From the NCBI GenBank assembly GCA_016716365.1, contig JADJWM010000018.1:868001-932000 (forward strand): DNA of 64,000 nucleotides, read 5' to 3'. Positions 15,136-23,157 of this stretch are shown here, one piece after another (position 1 is the first letter of the stretch; each line of letters starts with the position of its first letter). Origin of the DNA: Chloracidobacterium sp. GTDB lineage: Bacteria > Acidobacteriota > Blastocatellia > Pyrinomonadales > Pyrinomonadaceae. The translations under genes and the position numbers were made by a program. Under the pieces are notes generated by a model, which saw nothing but the letters and a program-made list of their open reading frames with translations, ran no database searches and was not told the DNA's origin.

Positions 15136-17445
15136 TCATTCAGGTATCAACGCGGCCTCCGCTTTGGCGGGCAGGTGTTCATTGAGATAACGGGTCAGCA
15201 GGCTATAAAGGTGCAGAGTCGTTCCTTGTCCTTCCGAGATGCTGTGCGTTCGGTTCGGGTAGGGCATGATGGTGAACACCTTGTTCGCCGCGATCAGTTT
15301 GTTGATCAGATATTCGGTCTGCTGATAGTGGACATTGTCGTCGCCGGTGCCGTGGACGATCAGCAGATCGCCTTTCAGGTTCTCGGCGAAGGTCGTCGCC
15401 GCTGTGTTTTCGTAGTCCTTGGGATTGTCCTTCGGCAGGCCCATATAACGTTCGGTGTAGATAGTGTCGTAGTAGCGATTGTCGGGTGCCGGAGCTACCG
15501 CCATTCCCATTTTGTAAACATCGGGATACCGGAACATCGCATTCAGCGTTGCCACGCCGCCGCCGCTCCAACCCCAAATACCTACCCGCGATGCGTCGAG
15601 ATACGGCATTTTTGCGAGCATCGCCTTTGCCGCCGCAGCCTGATCGGCCGAACTCAGCACACCGATCTTGCGGTAAATGCTTTTGCGGAAAGCCCGTCCT
15701 CGAGGCGACGGGGTCCCGCGGTTATCGACGCTCGCCACGATGTAGCCTTGTTGCGTCAGCATCAGGTACCAGAGGTATTGCGAGCCGGTCCACGAATCGT
15801 TGACCGTCGTTCCCGCGGGCTCGGTGTAAGCGTAGAAAAGCACCGGATACTTCTTCGACGGGTCAAAGCCGGGCGGCTTCATCATCCAGCCGTCCAGGGC
15901 GACCCCGTCGCCGATATCGATGCGGAAAAACTCGGCCGGGCCTTTCGGAAGCTGGTCGAGTTGTGCCCGAAGCTTCGAGTTGCCGACGATGTTTCGGGCG
16001 ACCGACTTGTCCGAAAGATTCAGAAGGTCGATACGCGACGGTTTGCCGAACGACGATGAACTCTGGATCGCCCATTTGCTGTTCGGCGAAAAATTGTAGT
16101 TGTTCCACCCCTTAAATTCCGCGGGCGTGACGCGCTCGTCGGTGCCGCTTCCGTCCAGCCGTGAGCGATAGAGATACCGCTGCGTCGCGTTATCCGGCGA
16201 GGCGATGTAATAGACCCAACCTCCGGTCTCATCGATCGACTGTACGCTCATTGCATCGAAGGCTCCACGCGTTAATGGACGGATATCACGCCCGTCGGCA
16301 GATACCGAATAAGGCCGCCGCCAGCCATCGCGTTCGCTGATCCACAGAAATCGCTTCCCGCCGTCGAGCCACTTCATCTCAGGCAGCGTCAGGTCGACCC
16401 AGGTGTCGTCCTTTTCGGTGAGTATCGAGCGGCTTTTTCCGGATTTGGCGTCGGCAACCAGTACCTGAAGCGTGTTCTGCAGACGGTTGAAATGCTGCAG
16501 ATAGATCTCAGACGGGCTGGACCAATCCACCGAAACGATGTAGTTGTTCCGCAGGTCACCGGGCGTCTCCAGCCATTTGATAGGGCCGCCGCCGGCAGCG
16601 ATCACGCCCACGCGTACCGCCGCATTTTGGGTGCCGGTTTTGGGATACGGGATCTTGGTCAGCTTTGGATAAAGGCCTTGTGTGTTGTCGAGAAGGATGA
16701 AATCTTCAATGCCCGAGGCGTCGAACTGCCAGAACGCGATCGACCGGCTGTCGGGGCTCCAACGCCAGCAGTCGCGCAGATCGAACTCTTCTTCGTTGAC
16801 CCAGTCTGACGTGCCGTTTATCAGCGTGTGCGAACCGTCCTTTGTCAGCCGCGTGATCTTGCCCGTCGCAACGTCCTCGACGTACAGGTCGTTTTCTCGG
16901 ACGTACCCAACCCTGGTACCGTCGGGAGAGAATTTCGCGAACATCAGTGTTGCGGGCTTTGCATCGCCGCCTAGTTTCGACAGCTTTCCCGAATCGAGGT
17001 CGAGCACCCAGTAATCGCCGCGAGTGTTGTACCGCCAAACCTTCTGCGAGTTCGTGTAGATCAGCATCTTCTTGCCGTCCGCCGACCAATCGTAACCGTC
17101 CATCTGGAGCGGCTTCGATTCGCCTTTTGGGATCAGCCGCTCGGCCGAAAGCAGGACATCCCGCTTTTCCGTGTCGATCTGATAGCGTACGAGGTCGATC
17201 GCATCTTTGACCTTTTCTGACGGCTCGAACTTCGCGTATGAGTCGCCGTCTTTCAGCCAATCGAAACCGCCGAAACGCTCCGGGCGGAATTCGGCGCTTG
17301 CGAAGATCCGGTCGACGGTAAGCTTCGGGTCGACCGCCGGCTGGGTCCCCTGTGCGTGCAGAACCTGCAGCGGTGAAAGTGCGAAAACAAAAAACGCAAC
17401 CCGGAGAGCTGCGTTAACAGGGGGAAAAGTGCGCTGGTTCTTCAT
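15136..17445 (-). CDS. S9-family (dipeptidyl-peptidase IV-like) serine peptidase, secreted
   Basis: A 769-residue exopeptidase from the ATG at 17445. A signal peptide ends near LHAQ. The DPPIV N-terminal beta-propeller (roughly 40-510) carries repeats such as WSPDSRSIAFWQFD, and a C-terminal alpha/beta-hydrolase domain follows. The catalytic triad is visible: Ser in GWGWSGGG (about residue 628), Asp in GTGDDNVH (about 700) and His in NRTHSISEG (about 733). It probably trims proline-containing peptides in the periplasm. The 22 extra upstream codons of the open frame are unlikely to be used. The ArsC-like gene starts 3 bp after its stop. Confidence 0.93.
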   Translation of the reverse strand: MKNQRTFPPVNAALRVAFFVFALSPLQVLHAQGTQPAVDPKLTVDRIFASAEFRPERFGGFDWLKDGDSYAKFEPSEKVKDAIDLVRYQIDTEKRDVLLSAERLIPKGESKPLQMDGYDWSADGKKMLIYTNSQKVWRYNTRGDYWVLDLDSGKLSKLGGDAKPATLMFAKFSPDGTRVGYVRENDLYVEDVATGKITRLTKDGSHTLINGTSDWVNEEEFDLRDCWRWSPDSRSIAFWQFDASGIEDFILLDNTQGLYPKLTKIPYPKTGTQNAAVRVGVIAAGGGPIKWLETPGDLRNNYIVSVDWSSPSEIYLQHFNRLQNTLQVLVADAKSGKSRSILTEKDDTWVDLTLPEMKWLDGGKRFLWISERDGWRRPYSVSADGRDIRPLTRGAFDAMSVQSIDETGGWVYYIASPDNATQRYLYRSRLDGSGTDERVTPAEFKGWNNYNFSPNSKWAIQSSSSFGKPSRIDLLNLSDKSVARNIVGNSKLRAQLDQLPKGPAEFFRIDIGDGVALDGWMMKPPGFDPSKKYPVLFYAYTEPAGTTVNDSWTGSQYLWYLMLTQQGYIVASVDNRGTPSPRGRAFRKSIYRKIGVLSSADQAAAAKAMLAKMPYLDASRVGIWGWSGGGVATLNAMFRYPDVYKMGMAVAPAPDNRYYDTIYTERYMGLPKDNPKDYENTAATTFAENLKGDLLIVHGTGDDNVHYQQTEYLINKLIAANKVFTIMPYPNRTHSISEGQGTTLHLYSLLTRYLNEHLPAKAEAALIPE

Positions 17446-17537
17446 AATATTTTCGGGAAACATCCGCCGTGCGGAGGCGGGACCTTGAGATCTTGAACCT
17501 GATACGGACAAAACGTTAACTAGGTTTTGGCACTAAG

Positions 17538-17590
17538 CTCCCCTCCTTACGAAGGAGGGGTGGCAGCCGCTTCGGCTGACGAGGTGGCTC
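17538..17590. repeat. Dispersed palindromic repeat with two hairpins
   Basis: Two adjacent perfect hairpins: CCCCTCCTT/AAGGAGGGG (17540-17548 with 17552-17560) and CAGCCG-ctt-CGGCTG (17564-17578), followed by GACGAGGTGG. This two-hairpin layout matches a widespread REP-like intergenic repeat style; it lies between DUF779 and the S9 peptidase. Whether it also acts as a transcript 3' stabiliser for DUF779 is unknown. Confidence 0.65.
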
Positions 17591-17617
17591 TCTTCTCCTG
17601 GCGGCTTCCGCAAACAC

Positions 17618-18013
17618 CTACGCCGCAGCGGACCGATGCTCGCCCGAGTGCGTCTCGACGAGGTTTTGCGACTCTTCGTAGCTGAACACGCGCGATTTTG
17701 TGACGAATCTTAGCCCGAGCGGGATCTCCAGCGAAAAGCTCGCCCCGCGGCCTTTGGTGATGTCGATGGTCAGTTCGGTGTGCTTCCAGAATTCGAACTG
17801 GTCCTTGGCCATGTAGAAATCGCAGCCGGCCACCTCGCCCAGCCAAACATCGCTCGACCCGACCATAAATTCGCCCTTCGGATAACACATCGGCGAACTC
17901 CCGTCACAGCACCCGCCGGATTGGTGGAACATCAACTCGCCGTGCTTTTCGCGGAGTTGGTCGACGACGGCAGCGGCTTCTATGGTTATTCTGACTCTAG
18001 GAATATTTTCCAT
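17618..18013 (-). CDS. DUF779 protein, aldehyde-dehydrogenase-associated
   Basis: A 131-residue DUF779 protein with the family block MFHQSGGCCDGSSPMCYPKGEF, whose clustered cysteines may bind a metal, and FEFWKHTELTIDITKGRGASFSLE. Genes of this family commonly sit beside NAD-dependent aldehyde dehydrogenases of the ExaC/AcoD/AldB type and are thought to assist them; the biochemical role is not established. That dehydrogenase lies upstream at 19156-20667, but here the pair is interrupted by two AT-richer genes and a repeat block. Confidence 0.92.
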   Translation of the reverse strand: MENIPRVRITIEAAAVVDQLREKHGELMFHQSGGCCDGSSPMCYPKGEFMVGSSDVWLGEVAGCDFYMAKDQFEFWKHTELTIDITKGRGASFSLEIPLGLRFVTKSRVFSYEESQNLVETHSGEHRSAAA

Positions 18014-18022
18014 CGATATTTT

Positions 18023-18605
18023 CTAACATTGGTTTAGGTCTCGCCGAATCTTGACGAGTTTTTCGTTGTCGAAGTAAAACTCGAGCCCCGTCGCCGTCGC
18101 CGTAGATCAATTTTTTCGAGCCATTCTCAACTTCCAATCGCCCTAGGCGTTCCATTTTGGCACGTACCGCCGAAAGATCTAAACCTGTGCTGACGCCAGG
18201 TGCGATCACCCATTCTGGGGATGTGATCTCGATCAAAACTACAATAGCCCGATCGCTTTCAATTTTATCAAGGTGAAATACAATTCCTTTGTAACTAATG
18301 ACTGTCTTTTCTCCGCCACAGGGATTGGTTCCGCCTTTCTTTGTTGCTTCCGGTTTTCCAAACTTTCCGATCAGTTCGTCGTAAGTCGATCCGATCGCGA
18401 TTCCGTTAACTTCGTTCTTAAAGGTATTCAAATTTTCGTCGGGTGTCGTTTCCGCCTGTGCAACTGGCGGAGTCGGTTTAGCATTCGACGATGGCTTCTC
18501 ATCGAGACTAACAGCGTGTTGGGTTCCATTCGAGCACCCGGCTAAACCTAAGGTAGATATGATCAACAAAATAATGGCCGAAAGATTTGTAGGAGTGCCC
18601 CGCAT
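18023..18605 (-). pseudogene. Hypothetical lipoprotein with a 3' frameshift
   Basis: From ATG 18605 the protein has a clear lipoprotein signal peptide (LLIISTLGLAGCSNG, lipobox LAGC) and a Ser/Pro/Thr linker. A soluble domain follows with GIAIGSTYDELIGKFGKPEATKK, a SmpA-like start. As written, the frame slips at GDGDGARV and runs to 17997, overlapping DUF779. One base less in the C4 run at 18086-18089 would restore LEFYFDNEKLVKIRRDLNQC and a stop at 18023, clear of DUF779. That makes a single-base indel, real or technical, the simplest reading. The sequence is AT-richer than its neighbours, so it is probably acquired. Function unknown. Confidence 0.65.
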
Positions 18606-18665
18606 ATGATTCTGTTGCCCCTTCGGAGTTTTAATGATTTCGTATCGCAAACTCCTTGATTGTTC

Positions 18666-18962
18666 TTAAGATCGATTCTGGTCGAAAACAAGCTTTGGCA
18701 ATTTCGTCTTAGATGTCGGATTCCAGCCAGATGCAAAGGCGAACTCCACCGCTTCCCGAATTAGTTCCGGAGTGACGGCATAAGAAGCGCCCGGGTTGGT
18801 CTCGGGGAAATTGATCCAAGGATCTTTCCAGCCCTTTAGTTCGATCTCTGCTGATTGGACCGAGTTCGAGAGGCCACGTAATTTGATCGTCGCGGTTGTT
18901 GGAACGAAAAGCCATCGCAAATCATGTCCGTTTACGGTGATGTTTCGCCAGCCCTTCATCAA
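18666..18962 (-). CDS. Small hypothetical protein
   Basis: A 98-residue soluble protein of unknown function. It is beta-rich at the start (WRNITVNGHDLRWLFVP), with a helical RELIREAVEFAFASGW-type segment near residue 70. No known domain. It is AT-richer than surrounding genes, 60 bp upstream of the lipoprotein gene on the same strand, and directly downstream of a palindromic repeat block, suggesting a small accessory cassette. Confidence 0.6.
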   Translation of the reverse strand: MMKGWRNITVNGHDLRWLFVPTTATIKLRGLSNSVQSAEIELKGWKDPWINFPETNPGASYAVTPELIREAVEFAFASGWNPTSKTKLPKLVFDQNRS

Positions 18963-18969
18963 TTCGGCT

Positions 18970-19150
18970 TCTGTCGCCCCTACGGGGCTTTAATTTTGAT
19001 TGTTCCATAACCCCGGGTTTCGCTTCGCTCCACCCGAGGCTAGATTCTGTCGCTGCTCCGCAGCCGAATGGCGGAAACACAACCGGTAGGGAGTGTGCCT
19101 CTTGGAAGCCAGGGACCATCACCCTCGCTACCGCTCGGGTTTCCGCCTTC
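18970..19150. repeat. Mosaic of palindromic intergenic repeats
   Basis: The 190-bp gap before the aldehyde dehydrogenase contains several short palindromes. They are GCCCC-tac-GGGGC (near 18975), an AACCCCGGGTT-like core followed by CGCTTCG-type sequence (19010-19040), GCTGC-tcc-GCAGC (19051-19063), and ACCC...GGGT arms near 19122-19145. Two copies of a CTGTCGC motif precede the first and third. This is the style of clustered REP-like elements in Acidobacteriota and related phyla; no protein is encoded. Confidence 0.6.
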
Positions 19151-19155
19151 AATCT

Positions 19156-20667
19156 CTAGAAAAATCCCATCGCTTTTTTGTCGTAGGAGATAAGCATGTT
19201 CTTCGTCTGGCGGTAATGGTCGAGCATCATCAGGTGATTCTCGCGGCCGAAGCCTGATTTCTTGTATCCGCCGAACGGAGCGTGGGCCGGGTAGTTGTGA
19301 TAGTTGTTCACCCACACGCGGCCGGCCTGGATCGCACGCGGCACTCGATAAAGCTCGTGTGCGTCGCGGGTCCAGACGCCGGCTCCAAGCCCGTAGAGCG
19401 TGTCGTTGGCGATCTCGATCGCTTCGGCCTCGTCCTTGAAGGTCGTAAGGCAGGTGACCGGCCCGAAGATCTCTTCCTGGAAGACACGCATCTTGTTGTT
19501 GCCCTTCATCACGGTCGGCTCGATGTAGTAGCCGTCCTCGAGGTCGGGGTTCTTGTACGCATTTCCGCCGACCAGCACCTCGGCGCCTTCGTCCCTGCCG
19601 ATCTGCAGGTAGTTAAGGATCTTCTCGTACTGGTCCTGGCTCGCCTGGGCGCCCATCATCGTTTCCGGATCGAGCGGATGGCCCATCTTGATCTGCTTGA
19701 CGCGTTCGATGAACCGCGGGATGAACTTATCGGCGATCGATTCCTGCACCAGAACCCGCGATGGGCAGGTGCAGACCTCGCCCTGATTGAGAGCGAACAA
19801 CGCAGCCCCTTCGAGGCATTTGTCGAAGAATTCGTCGTCCGCGTCCATCACGCTTTCGAAGAAGATGTTCGGCGATTTGCCGCCAAGCTCGAGCGTGACG
19901 GGGATCAGATTCTGCGACGCGTACTGCATGATCAGGCGGCCGGTCGTGGTCTCGCCGGTGAACGCGACCTTCGCTATGCGGTCGGATGTCGCGAGCGGCT
20001 TGCCGGCCTCGACGCCGAAGCCGTTGACGATATTGAGCACACCTTTCGGGATCAGGTCGCCGACCAATTCCGCCCAGACCATTATCGATGCCGGGGTTTG
20101 CTCGGCCGGTTTGATCACCACGCAGTTTCCCGCGGCGAGAGCCGGTGCCAGCTTCCACGTCGCCATCAGGAGAGGGAAGTTCCACGGGATGATCTGCCCG
20201 ACCACGCCGAGTGGCTCTTTGATGATCACCGACAGCGTGTTTTGATCGAGCTCGCTTGCCGAGCCTTCTTCGGCACGGATCACGCTCGCGAAATAGCGGA
20301 AATGATCGACCGCGAGCGGGAGGTCCGCGGCCGTCGTCTCGCGGATCGGTTTGCCGTTGTCCCAGGTCTCGCAGCGGGCGAGCATGTCGAGATTCTGCTC
20401 CATCCGGTCGGCGATCTTCAGCAGCATATTGCTTCGCTCGGTCGCGGACGTCTTGCCCCATGTTTGGAACGCCTCGTGCGCGGCTTCGACCGCCGCGTTC
20501 ACGTCCTCTTCGTTCGAACGGGCCACCTTCGTAAACGATCTGCCGTCCACCGGCGAAAGTACGTCAAAATACTCGCCGCTCTTCGGGGCGGTCCACTCGC
20601 CGCCGATGTAGTTTTCGTATTGTTCTTTGAATTTCGGGATGTCGAAAGATCTTTTGGTTGATTCCAT
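19156..20667 (-). CDS. NAD-dependent aldehyde dehydrogenase (ExaC/AcoD type)
   Basis: A 503-residue aldehyde dehydrogenase oxidising acetaldehyde or similar aldehydes to acids. VGQIIPWNFPLLMATWK and FTGETTTGRLI build the NAD site, ELGGKSPNIFF carries the general-base Glu, and GEVCTCPSR holds the nucleophile Cys (about residue 300). The ending DHYRQTKNMLISYDKKAMGFF is typical of the ExaC/AldB/AcoD group that pairs with DUF779. The start is ATG 20667, with a strong AAAGGAGG site 5 bp before it; the open frame to 20769 is not used. Confidence 0.95.
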   Translation of the reverse strand: MESTKRSFDIPKFKEQYENYIGGEWTAPKSGEYFDVLSPVDGRSFTKVARSNEEDVNAAVEAAHEAFQTWGKTSATERSNMLLKIADRMEQNLDMLARCETWDNGKPIRETTAADLPLAVDHFRYFASVIRAEEGSASELDQNTLSVIIKEPLGVVGQIIPWNFPLLMATWKLAPALAAGNCVVIKPAEQTPASIMVWAELVGDLIPKGVLNIVNGFGVEAGKPLATSDRIAKVAFTGETTTGRLIMQYASQNLIPVTLELGGKSPNIFFESVMDADDEFFDKCLEGAALFALNQGEVCTCPSRVLVQESIADKFIPRFIERVKQIKMGHPLDPETMMGAQASQDQYEKILNYLQIGRDEGAEVLVGGNAYKNPDLEDGYYIEPTVMKGNNKMRVFQEEIFGPVTCLTTFKDEAEAIEIANDTLYGLGAGVWTRDAHELYRVPRAIQAGRVWVNNYHNYPAHAPFGGYKKSGFGRENHLMMLDHYRQTKNMLISYDKKAMGFF

Positions 20668-20844
20668 GATGCCTCCTTTTGAGATGTGGTGAGACTTGCC
20701 CAGCGCAAGCCTTGGTCGCAATGATAGGAATGAGTAGATTGTAGCACCGAATGCTTCACGTAGACACACCGATAGCGGGAGTCTCTGGGACGGACTAATT
20801 TGTGATTGGACAATTACTGATCGGTAAGTAAGTGCCGGGCAAAC

Positions 20845-21822
20845 TTAGGCGATGCCGGTTTTCGAATAAACGGCTCTCAGCGTCTCCGATGCGATGGACC
20901 GGGCCTTTTCGGCCCCGGAGGAGAGGATCGATCTTAATGATTCGTCGTCGTATTGCCGGACGCGTTCCTGGAACGGGCGGAGGAATTCGACGACAACCTC
21001 GGCAAGTTCGGTCTTGAAGTGTCCGTAGCCTTTGCCTTCGAAATGCGCGACGCATTCTTCGGGCGATCTGTCCGTCGTAAGTTGGAAGATCGTCAGCAGA
21101 TTGCTGATCGCGGGGCGCGTCTCGTCGAACTCGACGGTCGTGCCGCTGTCCGTCACGGCACGCTTGATCTTCTTCGTGATAGTGTCGGGGTCATCGAGCA
21201 GGAAGATCGAGCCGTTCAGATTCTCGTCCGATTTGGACATTTTCTTTTCCGGGTCCTGCAGCGATTTAATGCTGGCGCCAATTTTTGGGATGTACGGTTC
21301 GGGGACCTTGAAAGTCTCGCCAAAATCGCGGTTGAAGCGTTCGGCCAGGTCGCGGGTGAGTTCGAGATGCTGTTTCTGGTCCTGGCCAACGGGCACGAGG
21401 TCGGTCTGATAGAGCAAGATATCCGACGCCATCAGCACGGGATAGGTGAACAGGCCGACACCGGCTCGCTCCGTATTGCCCTTGCCTTTGTCCTTGAACT
21501 GGGTCATGCGTTCGAGCTCGCCCATCCGCGAGATGCATGAGAGGACCCATGTCAGTTCGGCATGTTCCGGCACGTCCGATTGAATAAAGATCGTAGACCT
21601 TTCGGGATCGATGCCGGCGGCTAGGTATATGCGGGCGAGGTCGAGCGTGGCCTTTTTTAGTGTTGCAGGGGCCTGCGGAAGCGTTATCGCGTGCAGGTTG
21701 ACGATGCAGTAAAAGGCCTCGTACTCCTCCTGGAGGGCAACCCAGTTCTTTAAGGCGCCGAGGTAATTTCCGATGTGAAGCTGGCCGGTCGGCTGTGCCC
21801 CGCTAAAGATCCTTTTCTTCAT
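20845..21822 (-). CDS. trpS: Tryptophanyl-tRNA synthetase
   Basis: A 325-residue class I synthetase charging tRNA-Trp. The HIGH-type motif is HIGN (in GQLHIGNYLG, residues about 16-19) and the second signature is KMSKS (KKMSKSDENLN). The Rossmann fold is interrupted as usual, and a helical anticodon-binding C-domain ends in LRAVYSKTGIA. ATG 21822 (MKKRIFSGAQPTG) is the family start. It begins 4 bp after the stop of the M50 protease gene, so the two are co-transcribed. Confidence 0.96.
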   Translation of the reverse strand: MKKRIFSGAQPTGQLHIGNYLGALKNWVALQEEYEAFYCIVNLHAITLPQAPATLKKATLDLARIYLAAGIDPERSTIFIQSDVPEHAELTWVLSCISRMGELERMTQFKDKGKGNTERAGVGLFTYPVLMASDILLYQTDLVPVGQDQKQHLELTRDLAERFNRDFGETFKVPEPYIPKIGASIKSLQDPEKKMSKSDENLNGSIFLLDDPDTITKKIKRAVTDSGTTVEFDETRPAISNLLTIFQLTTDRSPEECVAHFEGKGYGHFKTELAEVVVEFLRPFQERVRQYDDESLRSILSSGAEKARSIASETLRAVYSKTGIA

Positions 21823-21826
21823 TTTC

Positions 21827-22519
21827 TCAATAGATGCCGAGCAAGATATAGGCGAGGCCAAGGCGGAACGGGTAGATGATCATACTGAACACGCCGATAT
21901 AGATCAGGAACATCAGGATCAGGAAACCGAATTGTTCCAACATGTTGAGAACCGGCTGGGCACTGTCAGGGAGGAAGGTAGACAGTATCTTGCTTCCGTC
22001 GAGAGGCGGAAAGGGCAGGAGGTTGAACACAAACAGCGAAAGGTTCAGGAACATCAGGTTGCTGACGAAGATCACCAGCGGATTCGTTGCCCGGCCAAAG
22101 AAATCGGCGGGCGTGAACCCTTGAAGCATAAGTATCTTCGCCAAGCCAATGCCAATAATGACTAGAATAATGTTCGCGAGGACGCCGGCGATCGAGACCA
22201 TCACGTTCGCGAGCTTGTAATTTGTCCAGTTTCGAGGGTTGACCGGCGTCGGTTTTCCCCAGCCGATAAGCGGGATGTTGCCGAGCGCTCCCCCGACCGC
22301 TCCAAGTATGAATGCGATGATCGGAATGAGCAGCGTCCCGATCGGGTCGGTATGGGCGACCGGATTGAGCGTGACTCGGCCGAGCATATAGGCGGTGTCG
22401 TCGCCGAACTTGTGCGACATCCATGCGTGGCCCGCCTCATGCACCGACACAGCGAGCAGAAGCACGACCATGAAGATGACCAAATGGCTGATCAAAAGTG
22501 TGATATCTATGCCGCCCAT
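21827..22519 (-). CDS. Site-2 protease family (M50) membrane metalloprotease
   Basis: A 230-residue intramembrane metalloprotease-like protein. HEAGH at residues 27-31 provides two zinc His and the catalytic Glu. NLLPFPPLDGSKIL near residue 170 provides the third ligand (N-x-x-P-x-x-x-x-DG type). About six hydrophobic segments are visible. It belongs to the compact group lacking PDZ or CBS domains, whose substrates are unknown. Conserved proximity to trpS is common in several phyla. Confidence 0.92.
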   Translation of the reverse strand: MGGIDITLLISHLVIFMVVLLLAVSVHEAGHAWMSHKFGDDTAYMLGRVTLNPVAHTDPIGTLLIPIIAFILGAVGGALGNIPLIGWGKPTPVNPRNWTNYKLANVMVSIAGVLANIILVIIGIGLAKILMLQGFTPADFFGRATNPLVIFVSNLMFLNLSLFVFNLLPFPPLDGSKILSTFLPDSAQPVLNMLEQFGFLILMFLIYIGVFSMIIYPFRLGLAYILLGIY

Positions 22520-22644
22520 CTATGCTCCGATCCTGCAAATAGAGGCCTTGAAAAAAGGGCCTCCACGGAATTAACCGATTGTTTTTACAATGGAATTGTG
22601 CCATTCTTTTAGCTCAAAGGAAAACTTCGAAGGAGAAAAAGTCG

Positions 22645-23064
22645 TTGGTCAAAACCATACTATTTGGCGGCGAATCGGGCTTATCCTACGCCGCAAACGC
22701 AGGCTTGACGCTATTACGGATATTCACCGGGATCGCCCTGGCATTTGCACATGGCATCGGAAAAGTTCCTCCGGCGGAAGGGCTTGTGAGCAGGGTCGAG
22801 GCGATGGGTTTTCCGGCGCCGTCCTTTTTTGCCTGGGCAGCCGGGCTGTCCGAGTTTGCGGGCGGGATCTTTCTTGCACTCGGGCTTTTTACACGGATCT
22901 CGAGCCTTTTTATCGCAGTTACGATGCTGGTCGCGCTTGTCGGCGTGCACGCCGCGGACCCGTTCAATGTTCAGGAAAAGGCCTTTCTATTCCTTTTCAT
23001 CGCTATCGCGTTCCTTTTGAAGGGTTCGGGCGACTGGAGCCTGGATAGTTTCTTGAGGAAGTAG
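22645..23064 (+). CDS. DoxX-family membrane protein
   Basis: A 139-residue DoxX/YphA-like protein with four membrane helices: LLRIFTGIALAFAHGIGK, FFAWAAGLSEFAGGIFLALGLF, SSLFIAVTMLVALVGVH, and AFLFLFIAIAFLL. Members are linked to redox and detoxification complexes, but the role is unclear. The proper start is probably TTG 22645 (LVKTILFGG), 9 bp after the strong site AAGGAG. The open frame begins further upstream at 22579. Confidence 0.85.
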   Translation: MVKTILFGGESGLSYAANAGLTLLRIFTGIALAFAHGIGKVPPAEGLVSRVEAMGFPAPSFFAWAAGLSEFAGGIFLALGLFTRISSLFIAVTMLVALVGVHAADPFNVQEKAFLFLFIAIAFLLKGSGDWSLDSFLRK

Positions 23065-23129
23065 ATCGTGCGGCAGGCTATTGAGCCTAACGGACTGAAA
23101 GATCGAAACGGAGATTCTCTGATCAAGAT

Positions 23130-23157
23130 CAACAGGCTGGAAAGCCTGTTGTATTTT
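23130..23157 (+). terminator. Stem-loop with T-rich tail just before the ATP-grasp start
   Basis: A perfect 9-bp stem CAACAGGCT/AGCCTGTTG with a GGAA tetraloop (23130-23151), then TATTTT and immediately the ATG at 23158. It can serve as the DoxX terminator and could also hide or attenuate the ATP-grasp gene start. Function is inference from structure. Confidence 0.55.

Noticed and set aside
15175..16059. 294-codon plus-strand frame opposite the S9 peptidase
   Set aside because: The peptidase catalytic triad is read on the other strand; this is a mirror frame.
18922..19152. 76-codon frame in the repeat block before the aldehyde dehydrogenase
   Set aside because: It consists of palindromic repeat DNA and overlaps a better-supported gene start.
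19282..20661. 459-codon plus-strand open frame opposite the aldehyde dehydrogenase
   Set aside because: The dehydrogenase is a full, motif-complete protein. The antisense frame is Arg/His/Asp-rich with no domain, a known shadow of GC-rich third-position codon use.
22542..22562. GAGGCC...GGCCTC hairpin between M50 and DoxX genes
   Set aside because: Only a 6-bp stem with an A-rich loop and no T-run on a useful side; it lies between divergent starts, where a terminator is not expected.
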